From an uncultured Nitrospina sp. (GTDB taxonomy: Bacteria > Nitrospinota > Nitrospinia > Nitrospinales > VA-1), in NCBI GenBank assembly GCA_937891765.1, contig CALAGQ010000048.1, positions 1 to 64,000 of the forward strand: DNA of 64,000 nucleotides. Direction: 5' to 3'. Shown here one piece after another: positions 1-7,589 of the stretch. Position numbers and translations under genes: made by a program. Numbering within the stretch: the stretch's first letter is position 1; each line of letters starts with the position of its first letter. The notes beneath the pieces are model-generated. The model had not been told where the DNA came from and searched no databases. It saw only the letters and a list, made by a program, of their open reading frames with translations.

Positions 1-250
1 GTCATCGAGCATACTGTCGAGTTCCGGCCCGGCTGAATCATCGGTGGTCTCTTCGGCACTGGTCTGTGTGTCGCCGCTGATGAGGTCATCGAGCATACTG
101 TCGAGTTCCGGCCCGGCTGAATCATCGGTGGTCTCTTCGGCACTGGTCTGTGTGTCGCCGCTGATGAGGTCATCGAGCATACTGTCGAGTTCCGGCCCGG
201 CTGAATCATCGGTGGTCTCTTCGGCGCTATCGTTCTCATTTTCCTCATCG
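1..250. repeat. 84-bp exact tandem repeat inside the zinc-ribbon gene
   Basis: The sequence beginning GTCATCGAGCATACTGTC occurs at 1, 85 and 169, exactly 84 bp apart, and the intervening bases are the same in each copy. The third copy diverges from about 226. The unit length is a multiple of three, so it codes a 28-residue repeat in frame. The array extends past the left edge. Confidence 0.95.
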
Positions 251-471
251 ATCAACTGATCCAGCATGTCATCGAGGTTATCCTGATCTTCAGGCTCGTG
301 ATCCTCCGAGCTGTCTGGAAGTGAAGAACCAGAGGACCTCACCGGGCTTGCCTCGGGTGTCACTAAAAAACTATGCTGGCATTCGGCGCACTTGACCTCA
401 ACCCCTTCTTCGGTCAAATCGGGGAGGTCTGCATCATAACTGGCCTGGCAATCCGGGCAGGATATTTTCAT
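1..471 (-). CDS. Zinc-ribbon (MJ0042-type) protein with acidic tandem repeats, 3' end outside window
   Basis: The reading frame starts at the ATG complementary to 469-471 and runs off the left edge, so at least 157 residues are coded. The N-terminus has two CxxC pairs (CPDC at 5-8 and CAEC at about 33-36), the pattern of the short MJ0042/zinc_ribbon_5 domain found at the start of many uncharacterised bacterial proteins. After a low-complexity linker the protein becomes strongly acidic (rich in D, E, S, T) and enters a 28-residue unit containing PELDSMLDDLISGD that repeats almost perfectly to the window edge. MLDDL-type helices may be interaction motifs, but that is inference. Function unknown; a C-terminal domain may lie outside the window. 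Confidence 0.8.
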   Translation of the reverse strand, partial: MKISCPDCQASYDADLPDLTEEGVEVKCAECQHSFLVTPEASPVRSSGSSLPDSSEDHEPEDQDNLDDMLDQLIDEENENDSAEETTDDSAGPELDSMLDDLISGDTQTSAEETTDDSAGPELDSMLDDLISGDTQTSAEETTDDSAGPELDSMLDD

Positions 472-502
472 AACACAATAAAAATCAAGTATTTATGTAG
501 GT

Positions 503-531
503 ATTATATTTTTTCTGCAATAAAAAGTAAA
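503..531 (-). promoter_or_regulatory. Promoter of the zinc-ribbon gene
   Basis: On the minus strand TTTACT (526-531) and TATAAT (503-508) are separated by 17 bp, a good sigma-70 arrangement about 30 bp upstream of the ATG at 471. Confidence 0.6.
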
Positions 532-560
532 TGTCTAATCCCCAGCCTGAGGAAGCTAAA

Positions 561-589
561 TTGACAAGGCACTGTAACTTTACTATAAT
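561..589 (+). promoter_or_regulatory. Perfect consensus sigma-70 promoter
   Basis: TTGACA at 561-566 and TATAAT at 584-589 are separated by exactly 17 bp, a full consensus match. It points rightward, toward a short hairpin-terminated stretch and then the lytic transglycosylase at 712. Expected start of transcription is near 596. Confidence 0.85.
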
Positions 590-595
590 CAGCCA

Positions 596-652
596 AGGGT
601 TGAAGAAACCCGGATGTTAAAATCCACCTGTATAAGGCTTTCTGGCCTTTTT
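596..652 (+). ncRNA. Candidate small RNA or attenuated leader
   Basis: From the predicted start near 596 the sequence first forms a hairpin (GGGTT at 597-601 with AACCC at 607-611). About 23 bases later comes a second hairpin, AAGGC (634-638) with GCCTT (645-649), directly followed by more T residues (TTTTT at 648-652), as in an intrinsic terminator. Together with the perfect promoter this predicts a transcript of about 57 nt. It could instead be an attenuator in the leader of the downstream transglycosylase. No known family recognised. The terminator stem is short (5 bp), which lowers confidence. Confidence 0.4.
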
Positions 653-711
653 CATGCTTCCCCAAGTTGAAATTATTTACTTTAAAAAGCTCTGAGCCGT
701 TAAGATAGAAT

Positions 712-1383
712 ATGACCTTCTACAAAGCAAAACAGACTGTAATTCCGCTTTTTCTGGTTCTGGCGTTTACAGGGTTCTTTACGGGCAAAACCCCTCAATA
801 CGTTAGTGGATTATCGCCATTCTTTTCTGCGGTAAGCCGGGTGGAGGAGGGTGCGTTCCATAAGGCAAAGGAAACACGTTTTCAAAATGAGCTGGCCTAC
901 GATGACCGCATTCGGGAAAAGATACGCCTGATCATCTCTGATTATAACACAGGGCTTGATGAAACCAGTGCTGTGCTGATTCCTGGATGGATTTTAGTGG
1001 AAAGCAGGAAATACGGATACGACCCGCTTTTTCTCACGGCCTTGATCATTACCGAGAGCTCTTTTAACAATTGGGCGAAGTCAAATCGGGGTGCTCATGG
1101 CTTGATGCAGTTGAAACCAGCTACGGCGGTTGCGTTAGCATCCGAAACCAGTTTGAAATGGAAGGGAACCACCACCCTGTATAACCCCAAAAAGAATATA
1201 GCTCTAGGGGCTTATTACCTGAACAAGATGGTGACCCGTTTTGGGGATCTAACCCTTGCCCTGGAAGCTTATAATCAGGGCCCATCGCGGTTGAGCCGAT
1301 TCCTCAGGAAGGGCCATCTTCCTCATCGTTATTCCGGAAAAGTTCTGAAAAACTACCGAAAAATCCGTTTCCAGCCCATTTAG
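712..1383 (+). CDS. Lytic transglycosylase (SLT domain)
   Basis: A 223-residue protein with an N-terminal hydrophobic segment (about residues 9-23) that would export or anchor it in the periplasm. The SLT/goose-lysozyme-like fold covers about 90-215. The catalytic glutamate is E115 in ITESSFN, followed by GLMQLKP (130-136) and AYNQGP (186-191), the standard motifs of family 1 transglycosylases that cleave peptidoglycan between MurNAc and GlcNAc. No additional substrate domain is present, so it resembles the short EmtA/MltE-like members. It lies downstream of the strong promoter at 561-589 and just before a diheme lipoprotein gene; the Shine-Dalgarno sequence is weak. Confidence 0.88.
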   Translation: MTFYKAKQTVIPLFLVLAFTGFFTGKTPQYVSGLSPFFSAVSRVEEGAFHKAKETRFQNELAYDDRIREKIRLIISDYNTGLDETSAVLIPGWILVESRKYGYDPLFLTALIITESSFNNWAKSNRGAHGLMQLKPATAVALASETSLKWKGTTTLYNPKKNIALGAYYLNKMVTRFGDLTLALEAYNQGPSRLSRFLRKGHLPHRYSGKVLKNYRKIRFQPI

Positions 1384-1402
1384 TAGGGCGCCCACGAATT
1401 AA

Positions 1403-1837
1403 ATGTTGCGGCAGGGTCGCTCTCAATTTGGTTTGACTTATATGGATGTATTTAAGGAATTCAAGTACCCGAAAGCCTTGAGAACGGCAGCTTTTGCAAA
1501 GCAGGGCCTTTTGATGGTCTTGTTTCTTGTAATATTCTCTGGATGTACCAGTCAGGATGTTGAGAAAGCATTTAAGGGGGATCTCCGTCCGGGACAGGCT
1601 AATAAGGTAATAGGTGAGTACTGCCAAAGTTGCCATATTCACAAAGATTTTGATCCTCCCCTGCATGTTTCCAAAGTCAGGAACCTTTATAATCGCCCGG
1701 CTTTTAAAAAAGCCCGGGAATGCCGATCCTGCCATTATATTGAAAAAAACTGGATGCATAACCAGCATGAACGCAAAACCCGAATGCCGGAAGACGCAAA
1801 CCGGGGAAGTTCCAGAAGTTTGAGGAAAAAGATCTGA
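1403..1837 (+). CDS. Small diheme c-type cytochrome, probable lipoprotein
   Basis: A 144-residue reading frame with two CXXCH haem attachment motifs, CQSCH at 74-78 and CRSCH at 107-111. Residues 36-48 form a hydrophobic stretch ending FSGC, which could be a lipobox, so the protein is probably exported and lipid-anchored. The ATG at 1442 (MDVFKEF) is an alternative start that shortens the long N-terminal tail to a more usual signal peptide. It begins 20 bp after the transglycosylase and may be cotranscribed. Maturation would need the Ccm system encoded at 51-57 kb. The electron-transfer partner is unknown. Confidence 0.7.
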   Translation: MLRQGRSQFGLTYMDVFKEFKYPKALRTAAFAKQGLLMVLFLVIFSGCTSQDVEKAFKGDLRPGQANKVIGEYCQSCHIHKDFDPPLHVSKVRNLYNRPAFKKARECRSCHYIEKNWMHNQHERKTRMPEDANRGSSRSLRKKI

Positions 1838-1924
1838 GTAGAAAGCGCCGAGGTTGATCACACTCCTGAAAAAAAATCAAAATTCCTTTTTTGAAAATCA
1901 GAATAATCCGATTAGTATGTAATC

Positions 1925-1997
1925 AGTGGGCAATGCGAGAAAGCATACACAAAGCCCCGAACGCTTATTTCCCAGCGTCAAGGGCGGCCTGTAAGAA
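1925..1997 (+). promoter_or_regulatory. Structured leader with weak resemblance to a c-di-GMP-I (GEMM) riboswitch
   Basis: Upstream of the FimV-like gene the sequence reads GGGCAA, a short ATGC/GCAT hairpin whose loop includes GAAA, then ACACAAAGCC, followed by a hairpin ACGCT/AGCGT. This order (GGGCAA, GAAA-capped stem, A-C-x-CAAAGCC, second stem) recalls the GEMM class, but the usual ACGCAAAGCC has ACAC here, the first stem is short and the 3' GGGTTGCC-like element is not evident. Recorded as a weak similarity only. Confidence 0.15.
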
Positions 1998-2012
1998 AGA
2001 ATGGGGTATTGA

Positions 2013-3968
2013 GTGAAGCTTTTTTTGAAATATGGAGTTTTGCTGGTCGGAATTCTTTGGGTTATGGTGCCTGAAGTTTTCGCGTTTTCTATTGGCGAGT
2101 TCCAAGTTAAAAGCAAGTTTGGTGAAAAATTTAATGCTTCTTTAGAGATCGATTTGGATTCTGACGGGCCTGTGGAAGTGGGTCTGGGGGATGTGAATGA
2201 CTACAACAAGCTGGGACTTGAAAGACAGGATATTATCGATGTTCTGGTTCTGGATCCCGTTCAACCTGGCAGTGGACTAAAAAACACCGTTCAAATCCGT
2301 TCCAACAATCCTTTATTTTTTCCTTCGTTCAACCTTGTGATTCGAGCAACCCACAACGGGGGCACTTTACTGGAAAATTTTCTGGTAACGGTGGATTTTC
2401 AGCAAAGCCTGGCCTTGAACGTCCCCGGCAAGAAAAAAAAGACCCTTAGCGAAAAACTCCCTGACCCTCAACAAGAACCTGCGCTAAGTCAGGAAGAAGC
2501 TCCACGACCTCCCGAGATACAACAGTTTGTGAAGGAGGAGTCAAGTACCGAACAAGAGCAGAAGGTGGCTTCTAAAAGCCCTGAGACTCCTGATGACAAG
2601 GCTTCCTCTGAGGAGTCCGAGGAGGGCGTTCAGCCCATTGTCCCTGTTCCTGCGAAGGCCGAGGTGAAGCACCGAAGGCGTCTTTCAGGCGTTATCTGGG
2701 CCAATCCCAGGCCCAAGCCTGATTCGACAACCGCAGAGGTGGAAAAAACCGGTCCTGAAATTGTGCGAGGTGCGCCGGCCTCAAGGGACGCGTATGTTTT
2801 GCAAAAAGGGGAGGGGCTGTTTTCGATTGCCAGAAAACTCAAGATTGGCAACTACCATCCGGCCCAGATTGCAGCCGCCCTCTGGATGAATAATATTGAT
2901 AAATTTATATTTGGTAATATCCACGGTATTCGGGAAGGGGTTCAATTGGATCTGAAAAACCTGGAGGAGCATGTTTCCGGTATCGATCTTCAGACCGCAA
3001 GAAATATTTTGAATAATCAGGCTGTGGAATGGAAGCTTACAAAAAGTGCTACTCCGGCTGAGGCGAAGGTCTCAACGGTTCTCGAAATACCTTTACCTTC
3101 GGAAAGGTTGGAAGACCTTGCCGATCTGTTTGAACAGGTCAAGGGTTGGCAGACCACTTGGGAAAATATGGATGTAGCAGGCCATCTGGCTTATTACCAG
3201 GTTTTGGAAAGCGAAAATCCGTTTCTGACCAATAAAAAACAATTGTTGACCCGATACTCTAAACCACACCTTGAAACGTCCTTCAAACTGTTGGTGTTGA
3301 AAGAAGGAGTTCCAATAGTGTTTTTTACCCAGGCTTTTTCCTCTGAAAATTTGAAAAGCTGGGGACTGAAAGAACTTGAATGGACTCGCTCTCAATCAGG
3401 TTGGAAAATACGCGGGGAAAATTTTTACGAATGGTTTTCTCATTCAGGGGACGAACCTTTTGAAAATCAGGTGGGTTTGGATGATCGTGCCAACGCAACG
3501 AAGGCCCTTGCTTTTATCATTCATGTCTCCAGTCATTCCAACGAATCTTCGGCACTTTCTTTGACGAACCAGTTGCGTGAAAATGGGTTTGATGCTTATT
3601 GGGCTCCGGTCAGGATGTCGAAGGACACCTTTATTTACCGGGTTTATGTGGGGCGATTCTCAGACTGGAACCAGGCTCACAGAGTGGTTCGGATATTGAG
3701 AAAAAAACCTTTCGGCGGTCACGCGACGGCGATTCCCTATCCTCTTGCGGTGCAGGTCGGAGAAGCTAAGTCTTTGCAAGAGGCGAGAATGTTATTGGAA
3801 TCTTTACGGAAGTCCGGGCTATCGGGTTTGTTGCTGGTTTCCTATAATGAGCCGACGGGTGTCCATTTTCGCGTGGTGGTGGGGGCTTTTAAAAAGGCAG
3901 ATAATGCGACTTGGATGCTCCAGAAATTGAAGGAATTTGGTTTTGCCGGTGAGCTGGTTTCCCCCTAG
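2013..3968 (+). CDS. FimV-like envelope protein with LysM-type region and two SPOR domains
   Basis: A 651-residue exported protein starting at GTG with a signal peptide ending VFA (about residue 24). Residues 25-133 resemble the N-terminal domain of FimV (FSIGEFQVKS, then a region of the form I-R-S-N-N-P followed by LVTVDF). Residues 135-255 are a Pro/Glu/Lys-rich linker. Around 258-314 (YVLQKGEGLFSIARKL) is a LysM-like FimV region. The C-terminus has two SPOR-like repeats (about 497-568 and 575-651), a fold that binds denuded glycan strands at division septa. FimV proteins help place type IV pilus machinery at the pole; a FimV-SPOR combination suggests positioning via peptidoglycan. The function is inferred from domains only. 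Confidence 0.72.
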   Translation: MKLFLKYGVLLVGILWVMVPEVFAFSIGEFQVKSKFGEKFNASLEIDLDSDGPVEVGLGDVNDYNKLGLERQDIIDVLVLDPVQPGSGLKNTVQIRSNNPLFFPSFNLVIRATHNGGTLLENFLVTVDFQQSLALNVPGKKKKTLSEKLPDPQQEPALSQEEAPRPPEIQQFVKEESSTEQEQKVASKSPETPDDKASSEESEEGVQPIVPVPAKAEVKHRRRLSGVIWANPRPKPDSTTAEVEKTGPEIVRGAPASRDAYVLQKGEGLFSIARKLKIGNYHPAQIAAALWMNNIDKFIFGNIHGIREGVQLDLKNLEEHVSGIDLQTARNILNNQAVEWKLTKSATPAEAKVSTVLEIPLPSERLEDLADLFEQVKGWQTTWENMDVAGHLAYYQVLESENPFLTNKKQLLTRYSKPHLETSFKLLVLKEGVPIVFFTQAFSSENLKSWGLKELEWTRSQSGWKIRGENFYEWFSHSGDEPFENQVGLDDRANATKALAFIIHVSSHSNESSALSLTNQLRENGFDAYWAPVRMSKDTFIYRVYVGRFSDWNQAHRVVRILRKKPFGGHATAIPYPLAVQVGEAKSLQEARMLLESLRKSGLSGLLLVSYNEPTGVHFRVVVGAFKKADNATWMLQKLKEFGFAGELVSP

Positions 3969-4002
3969 AAATGCGGGTTCTAATCACTGAATGAAGAAAC
4001 AA

Positions 4003-4033
4003 AAAAGCCGCCCACCTTTCGGTGAGCGGCTTT
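4003..4033. terminator. Bidirectional intrinsic terminator
   Basis: AAAGCCGC and CACC pair with GGTG and GCGGCTTT around a short TTTC loop, with A-rich sequence before and TTTAATTTTT after. It separates the convergent FimV-like and HU genes and can serve both. Confidence 0.85.
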
Positions 4034-4050
4034 AATTTTTGACGAAAAAG

Positions 4051-4329
4051 CTATAGGGAGTTTTTCAATGTCGGAGCAGGTTTAAAGCCAACCGTTTTAC
4101 TAGCTTTAATTTTGATTTCCTCACCTGTCTGAGGATTCCGGCCTTTTCTTGCTTTACGATTTCTAACCGTAAAGGTTCCAAAGCTGGGATAGGCGAACCG
4201 TTTTTCTTTTTTGATCCCTTTAGAGATAGCATCGAAAGTAGCATCGATCACATCTCCAGCCAATCGCTTGGTCAGGCCATCGTCTTTACAAGTTTTGATT
4301 ACCGCGTTGATTAATTCGTCTTTAGTCAA
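4051..4329 (-). CDS. HU-family DNA-binding protein
   Basis: A 92-residue protein of normal HU length. The helix-turn-helix dimer core (ELINAVIKTCKDDGLTK) is followed by the signature SFGTFTVRNRKARKGRNPQTGEEI, here around residues 49-70, which includes the DNA-intercalating NP pair on the beta-arm. HU bends and compacts nucleoid DNA. A Shine-Dalgarno GAGGAGGGG lies just upstream of the ATG and a sigma-70 promoter at 4369-4397. Whether this is an HU or an IHF subunit cannot be settled from sequence alone. Confidence 0.92.
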   Translation of the reverse strand: MTKDELINAVIKTCKDDGLTKRLAGDVIDATFDAISKGIKKEKRFAYPSFGTFTVRNRKARKGRNPQTGEEIKIKASKTVGFKPAPTLKNSL

Positions 4330-4368
4330 GATTAATCCCCTCCTCTCTAATCGTTATAAGGCTGGTGC

Positions 4369-4397
4369 ATTATTATTAAACCCGCATCAAATGTCAA
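4369..4397 (-). promoter_or_regulatory. Promoter of the HU gene
   Basis: Minus-strand TTGACA (4392-4397) and AATAAT (4369-4374) with a 17-bp spacer, about 40 bp before the HU start codon. Confidence 0.65.
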
Positions 4398-4620
4398 ACA
4401 AAAAAAGGGGGGTTGCATCCATTTTACCCTTTATTGTGGGGCTAATTCGACCCTTCTACCTTGAGTGTGATAAAATAAGATTGGCATTATTAGGAGGTAT
4501 GGGCCCATATTTTATTCTGACCAGAGGTCAAAAAACTGGTACTTTAAAAATATGTTGCAGGAAGGTGTTCTGATTTTTATGTTTTTATAGAGATGCCACA
4601 TATGAACTTAGAGGTTGAAT

Positions 4621-5172
4621 ATGGCAGTGCTGAAAGTTGCTAAATTAGGCAACCCTGTCTTGAGGCAGGTTGCCAAGCAGGTGGATTTAAAAGAGTTGTC
4701 CGACCAGCAGGGAGAACTGCAGAGCTTTATAGATGATATGATCGACACCATGCGCGAGGAGGGGGGGGTCGGTCTGGCTGCTCCGCAGGTCAATCGTTCC
4801 CTGCAGATTGTGGTGCTGGAGTATGAGAATAATGAGAGATATCCGGGAGAGTCTTCCATTCCCGTGACAGCCCTGATCAATCCGGTATTGTCGGATTACA
4901 GTGAGGAAAAGGATTCAGGATGGGAAAGTTGTTTGAGCCTCATTGATTTCAGGGGACTGGTCCGAAGATCCAGATCGGTGACACTCAACGCTTATGACCG
5001 TGAAGGCAATAAGATAGAGAAACGATCCACCGGCTTCGAGGCGGTGGTTTTACAACATGAAATAGACCACTTGAACGGCAAGGTATTTCTGGATCGCATG
5101 GAAGACCTCACCCAATTGGCCTATCAGGAAGAATTCGAAGAATTCTGGCTTAAAAAAGATCCGGTTCTGTAA
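4621..5172 (+). CDS. def: Peptide deformylase
   Basis: Removes the formyl group from the N-terminal methionine of new proteins. With the ATG at 4621 (AGAGG six bases upstream) the protein has 183 residues; a TTG at 4615 would add two. All three metal-site motifs are visible: GVGLAAPQ (49-56), ESCLS (102-106, normally EGCLS, so a Gly to Ser change next to the metal-binding cysteine) and HEIDH (146-150). A small unknown gene follows 8 bp downstream and is probably cotranscribed. A palindrome TGACC-N3-GGTCA lies upstream at 4518-4530. Confidence 0.93.
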   Translation: MAVLKVAKLGNPVLRQVAKQVDLKELSDQQGELQSFIDDMIDTMREEGGVGLAAPQVNRSLQIVVLEYENNERYPGESSIPVTALINPVLSDYSEEKDSGWESCLSLIDFRGLVRRSRSVTLNAYDREGNKIEKRSTGFEAVVLQHEIDHLNGKVFLDRMEDLTQLAYQEEFEEFWLKKDPVL

Positions 5173-5180
5173 AGGGAGGG

Positions 5181-5531
5181 ATGACATTGGACAACTCCTT
5201 GGAAGAAGAGATATTGCACCTGTATCAGGAGCCGGGCATTGGTGCTTCCTACAGCAATACCTACGGCGAAGAGAATATCCAGAGTCTGGTTGGCAAGTAT
5301 CGCAGCCTCAAAGATGAGGACATGCAGGAGATGCTGGAAATGTTGATCCGCTTTTCCCAGTCCAGCGACTTAGCGACCTGTTTCGTTTCGGTGGGGGTTC
5401 TGCACGCTTTGGGAAAAAATGAAGATGTCCAAGAAGCCTACCGGTGGGCCGAAACCCAGGAAGACCCGGCCCGGATCATCAGCCATTTTGACATTGGAAA
5501 GTCGGTCGCCGATTATTTCACCTCGGCTTGA
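5181..5531 (+). CDS. Conserved-looking hypothetical protein
   Basis: A 116-residue soluble, acidic protein with no motif I recognise; the sequence is predicted mostly helical. A strong GGAGGG sits immediately before the ATG at 5181, too close for normal spacing, so the in-frame TTG at 5187 is a reasonable alternative start. It follows peptide deformylase by 8 bp, suggesting an operon, and its 3' end overlaps the convergent MFS gene by 19 bp. Confidence 0.6.
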   Translation: MTLDNSLEEEILHLYQEPGIGASYSNTYGEENIQSLVGKYRSLKDEDMQEMLEMLIRFSQSSDLATCFVSVGVLHALGKNEDVQEAYRWAETQEDPARIISHFDIGKSVADYFTSA

Positions 5532-6895
5532 ATTTTTCCATCTCCCGCTATAGGAGTTGGGTTGAACCCGCTTGGGTCAACAGGGCATATCGAACCGACG
5601 CATTGGCCCTGCTTCAATCTGTTCCTGAGAAAGATCAGGAAGCCCACCCATAGGATCCCCGGTATGGCGACCAGTCCCGCCATCCACAAGGCAATCTGAT
5701 TGACGTTCAGGCTCCATCCATCTGCGGCATAGCCCACGCCCCAATTGCTAAAACCCATCACCAGAGTCAATAGAGCGAGCTCGAAACTGAAAACCCGACC
5801 CAAGTAATGATCCGGAGCGGATAGGTGAATCAAAGCCGAACTGAAAACCCAGATGATGGAGCCGAACAGAGTTGCAAGGCCTACACCGAGGGAAAGCGTC
5901 CAGAGGTTGTGGGAGGCGGCGATGAATAAATATGAAAAAGCCTTCAGGAAAAATGCGCCGGCAATGGCCCATTGTAAAACCGAGGCGCTTTCCCCGAAGA
6001 TCCGCTTGACCAGAACGGGCCCCAGAGCGGCGCCTAATCCGCGCGCAGAATAGAGGATGCCGATTCCCAATGAAAGGGAACCGGATAATACCTGGCTGGC
6101 CATCAAGGGAATCAGGGTCATGATGCCCCCTGCCACTGCCAGCCCGGCTTTTAATAATGACAACACCAGTACCATCGGTTCCTCCCATAAATAACGCAGA
6201 GAATCGATGAACTCCTGATAACCGGTTTGTTTGGGTGAATCTTTTTTCGCCGATTTCTCCTGATCGGGAATTCTCGAAATGAACCAGGCCGAAAGCAGAA
6301 ATGTGCTGGAGTCCAAGATGAAGGCCGTTCTTATCCCGAACAAATGGACGACCACGCCACCCAGAGCGGCGCCAAAGGCCAGCATGACCGACCAGGTTGA
6401 ACCGCTCAATGCGTTGGCGGTGACCAGATCTTTTTTGGGGACGAGCGAAGGAATGATGGCGCTCCGGGCCGGTTCAAAAAATCCCGATAATGAAATTTCA
6501 ACAATGACCAAGGCATAAACCAGCCATAAAGCGTCCTGATCTTCCACCAACAGAAACCCCAGCACCACCCCGCAACGCAACAGGTCGCTGATGATCATCA
6601 CTGTTTTTCGGCTGACACGGTCGACCACCACACCGGCTATGGGACTGACCAGAACAATAGGCAGAAGCTTTGCCATCATCGCCCCAGCCATGGCCATTCC
6701 TGAGTCGCTGAGTTTAAGGATCAGCGCATAAATAGCGATGCTGTTGAGCCAGTCTCCCAGCTCAGACACCACTTGGCCGTACCACAGGTTGCGGAACGCA
6801 GGGTTCTGGCGTAGAAGGTGAAAATATCCGACAGTGTTTTTGGCTTGCATTAAAAGTTCCCGGAAAAAGCTGAAGGCGGGTGATGCGGAGCCCAT
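5513..6895 (-). CDS. MFS transporter, MFS_3/EntS-like family
   Basis: A 460-residue inner-membrane transporter with about twelve hydrophobic segments. The start of the conserved part (NPAFRNLWYGQVVSELGDW) and the loop VVDRVSRKTVMIISDLLR between helices 2 and 3 are characteristic of the MFS_3 group (enterobactin exporter EntS and macrolide efflux proteins). The chosen ATG at 6895 has GAGGG upstream; the open frame continues to 7084 but would overlap the divergent gene at 6990. An ATG at 6850 is also possible. Substrate unknown. Confidence 0.82.
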   Translation of the reverse strand: MGSASPAFSFFRELLMQAKNTVGYFHLLRQNPAFRNLWYGQVVSELGDWLNSIAIYALILKLSDSGMAMAGAMMAKLLPIVLVSPIAGVVVDRVSRKTVMIISDLLRCGVVLGFLLVEDQDALWLVYALVIVEISLSGFFEPARSAIIPSLVPKKDLVTANALSGSTWSVMLAFGAALGGVVVHLFGIRTAFILDSSTFLLSAWFISRIPDQEKSAKKDSPKQTGYQEFIDSLRYLWEEPMVLVLSLLKAGLAVAGGIMTLIPLMASQVLSGSLSLGIGILYSARGLGAALGPVLVKRIFGESASVLQWAIAGAFFLKAFSYLFIAASHNLWTLSLGVGLATLFGSIIWVFSSALIHLSAPDHYLGRVFSFELALLTLVMGFSNWGVGYAADGWSLNVNQIALWMAGLVAIPGILWVGFLIFLRNRLKQGQCVGSICPVDPSGFNPTPIAGDGKIQAEVK

Positions 6896-6989
6896 ACTAA
6901 AGACCCTCGCATGAATCTGCAACTGGAATTCGTTTTCGCGGTCTGGTATCTTTAAATTACAAAAACAGGTTTCAGCATAAAGGTGCCTC

Positions 6990-7511
6990 ATGGAAGAAGA
7001 ACAACCGATATTAGAGGAAATAGACGATAATACAGAGAAATGGATCCGAAGAATTTCTCTATGGGTCTCTCTGTTTCTGACCACCGCTTTGGTAGTCTGG
7101 TATTATCAGGGAAATCCGCCTGACTCGCCGGAAGTGATTAAGATGCGAGTATTTTTTAAAGAAAAAAATAGAGAAGTGGGCAAGTTCATCAACATGAAAA
7201 AAAATGAGCAAATTGCATTTGCTTATAAAAACAAGCATCCTTTCTACAAGCGTTATATCAAGGTTTCTACTGTAGAGCAGGAAAGGATTCGTTCGCTCAT
7301 TCATATATCTACGGATTACACGCCCAACCAGTACTGGTTCAACCTCTTTTTCATGTGGGTGATGTGTTTCACCACCTTCTGGTTTATCGGTCTGATGGCT
7401 GAGGCCTGTATCGTGATCATGCGGCGCAATTCAGAAGCACGGGTGAAGAACTATAAAAAAGAAAAAGAAATAGAACAAGGCTTGGCCTCGTCTGAAAGTG
7501 GAACTGAATAA
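6990..7511 (+). CDS. Hypothetical membrane protein with two transmembrane segments
   Basis: A 173-residue protein with an acidic N-terminus, a transmembrane segment at about 22-41, a hydrophilic charged domain of about 75 residues, a second transmembrane segment at about 118-140 and a charged C-terminal tail. The topology suggests both ends on the cytoplasmic side with the middle domain in the periplasm. I do not recognise the family. Divergent from the MFS gene; the next gene begins 78 bp downstream. Confidence 0.65.
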   Translation: MEEEQPILEEIDDNTEKWIRRISLWVSLFLTTALVVWYYQGNPPDSPEVIKMRVFFKEKNREVGKFINMKKNEQIAFAYKNKHPFYKRYIKVSTVEQERIRSLIHISTDYTPNQYWFNLFFMWVMCFTTFWFIGLMAEACIVIMRRNSEARVKNYKKEKEIEQGLASSESGTE

Positions 7512-7589
7512 ACGATTGGCAGTTCGTGCGCCTTTTATTTCAAGGGAGCGTGAAACCCGCAATTGTTGAATTACTAGAGAGTCAAAACT

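Noticed and set aside
44-259. Plus-strand frame with serine-rich repeats
   Set aside because: It is the antisense of the 84-bp repeats of the zinc-ribbon gene; the repeat keeps any frame open.
4500-4572. 24-codon frame after AGGAGGT upstream of def
   Set aside because: The ribosome site abuts the ATG with no spacing and the peptide shows no coding character.
5748-6188. 146-residue frame inside the MFS gene
   Set aside because: Alternative frame of the transporter, arginine-rich and without helices.
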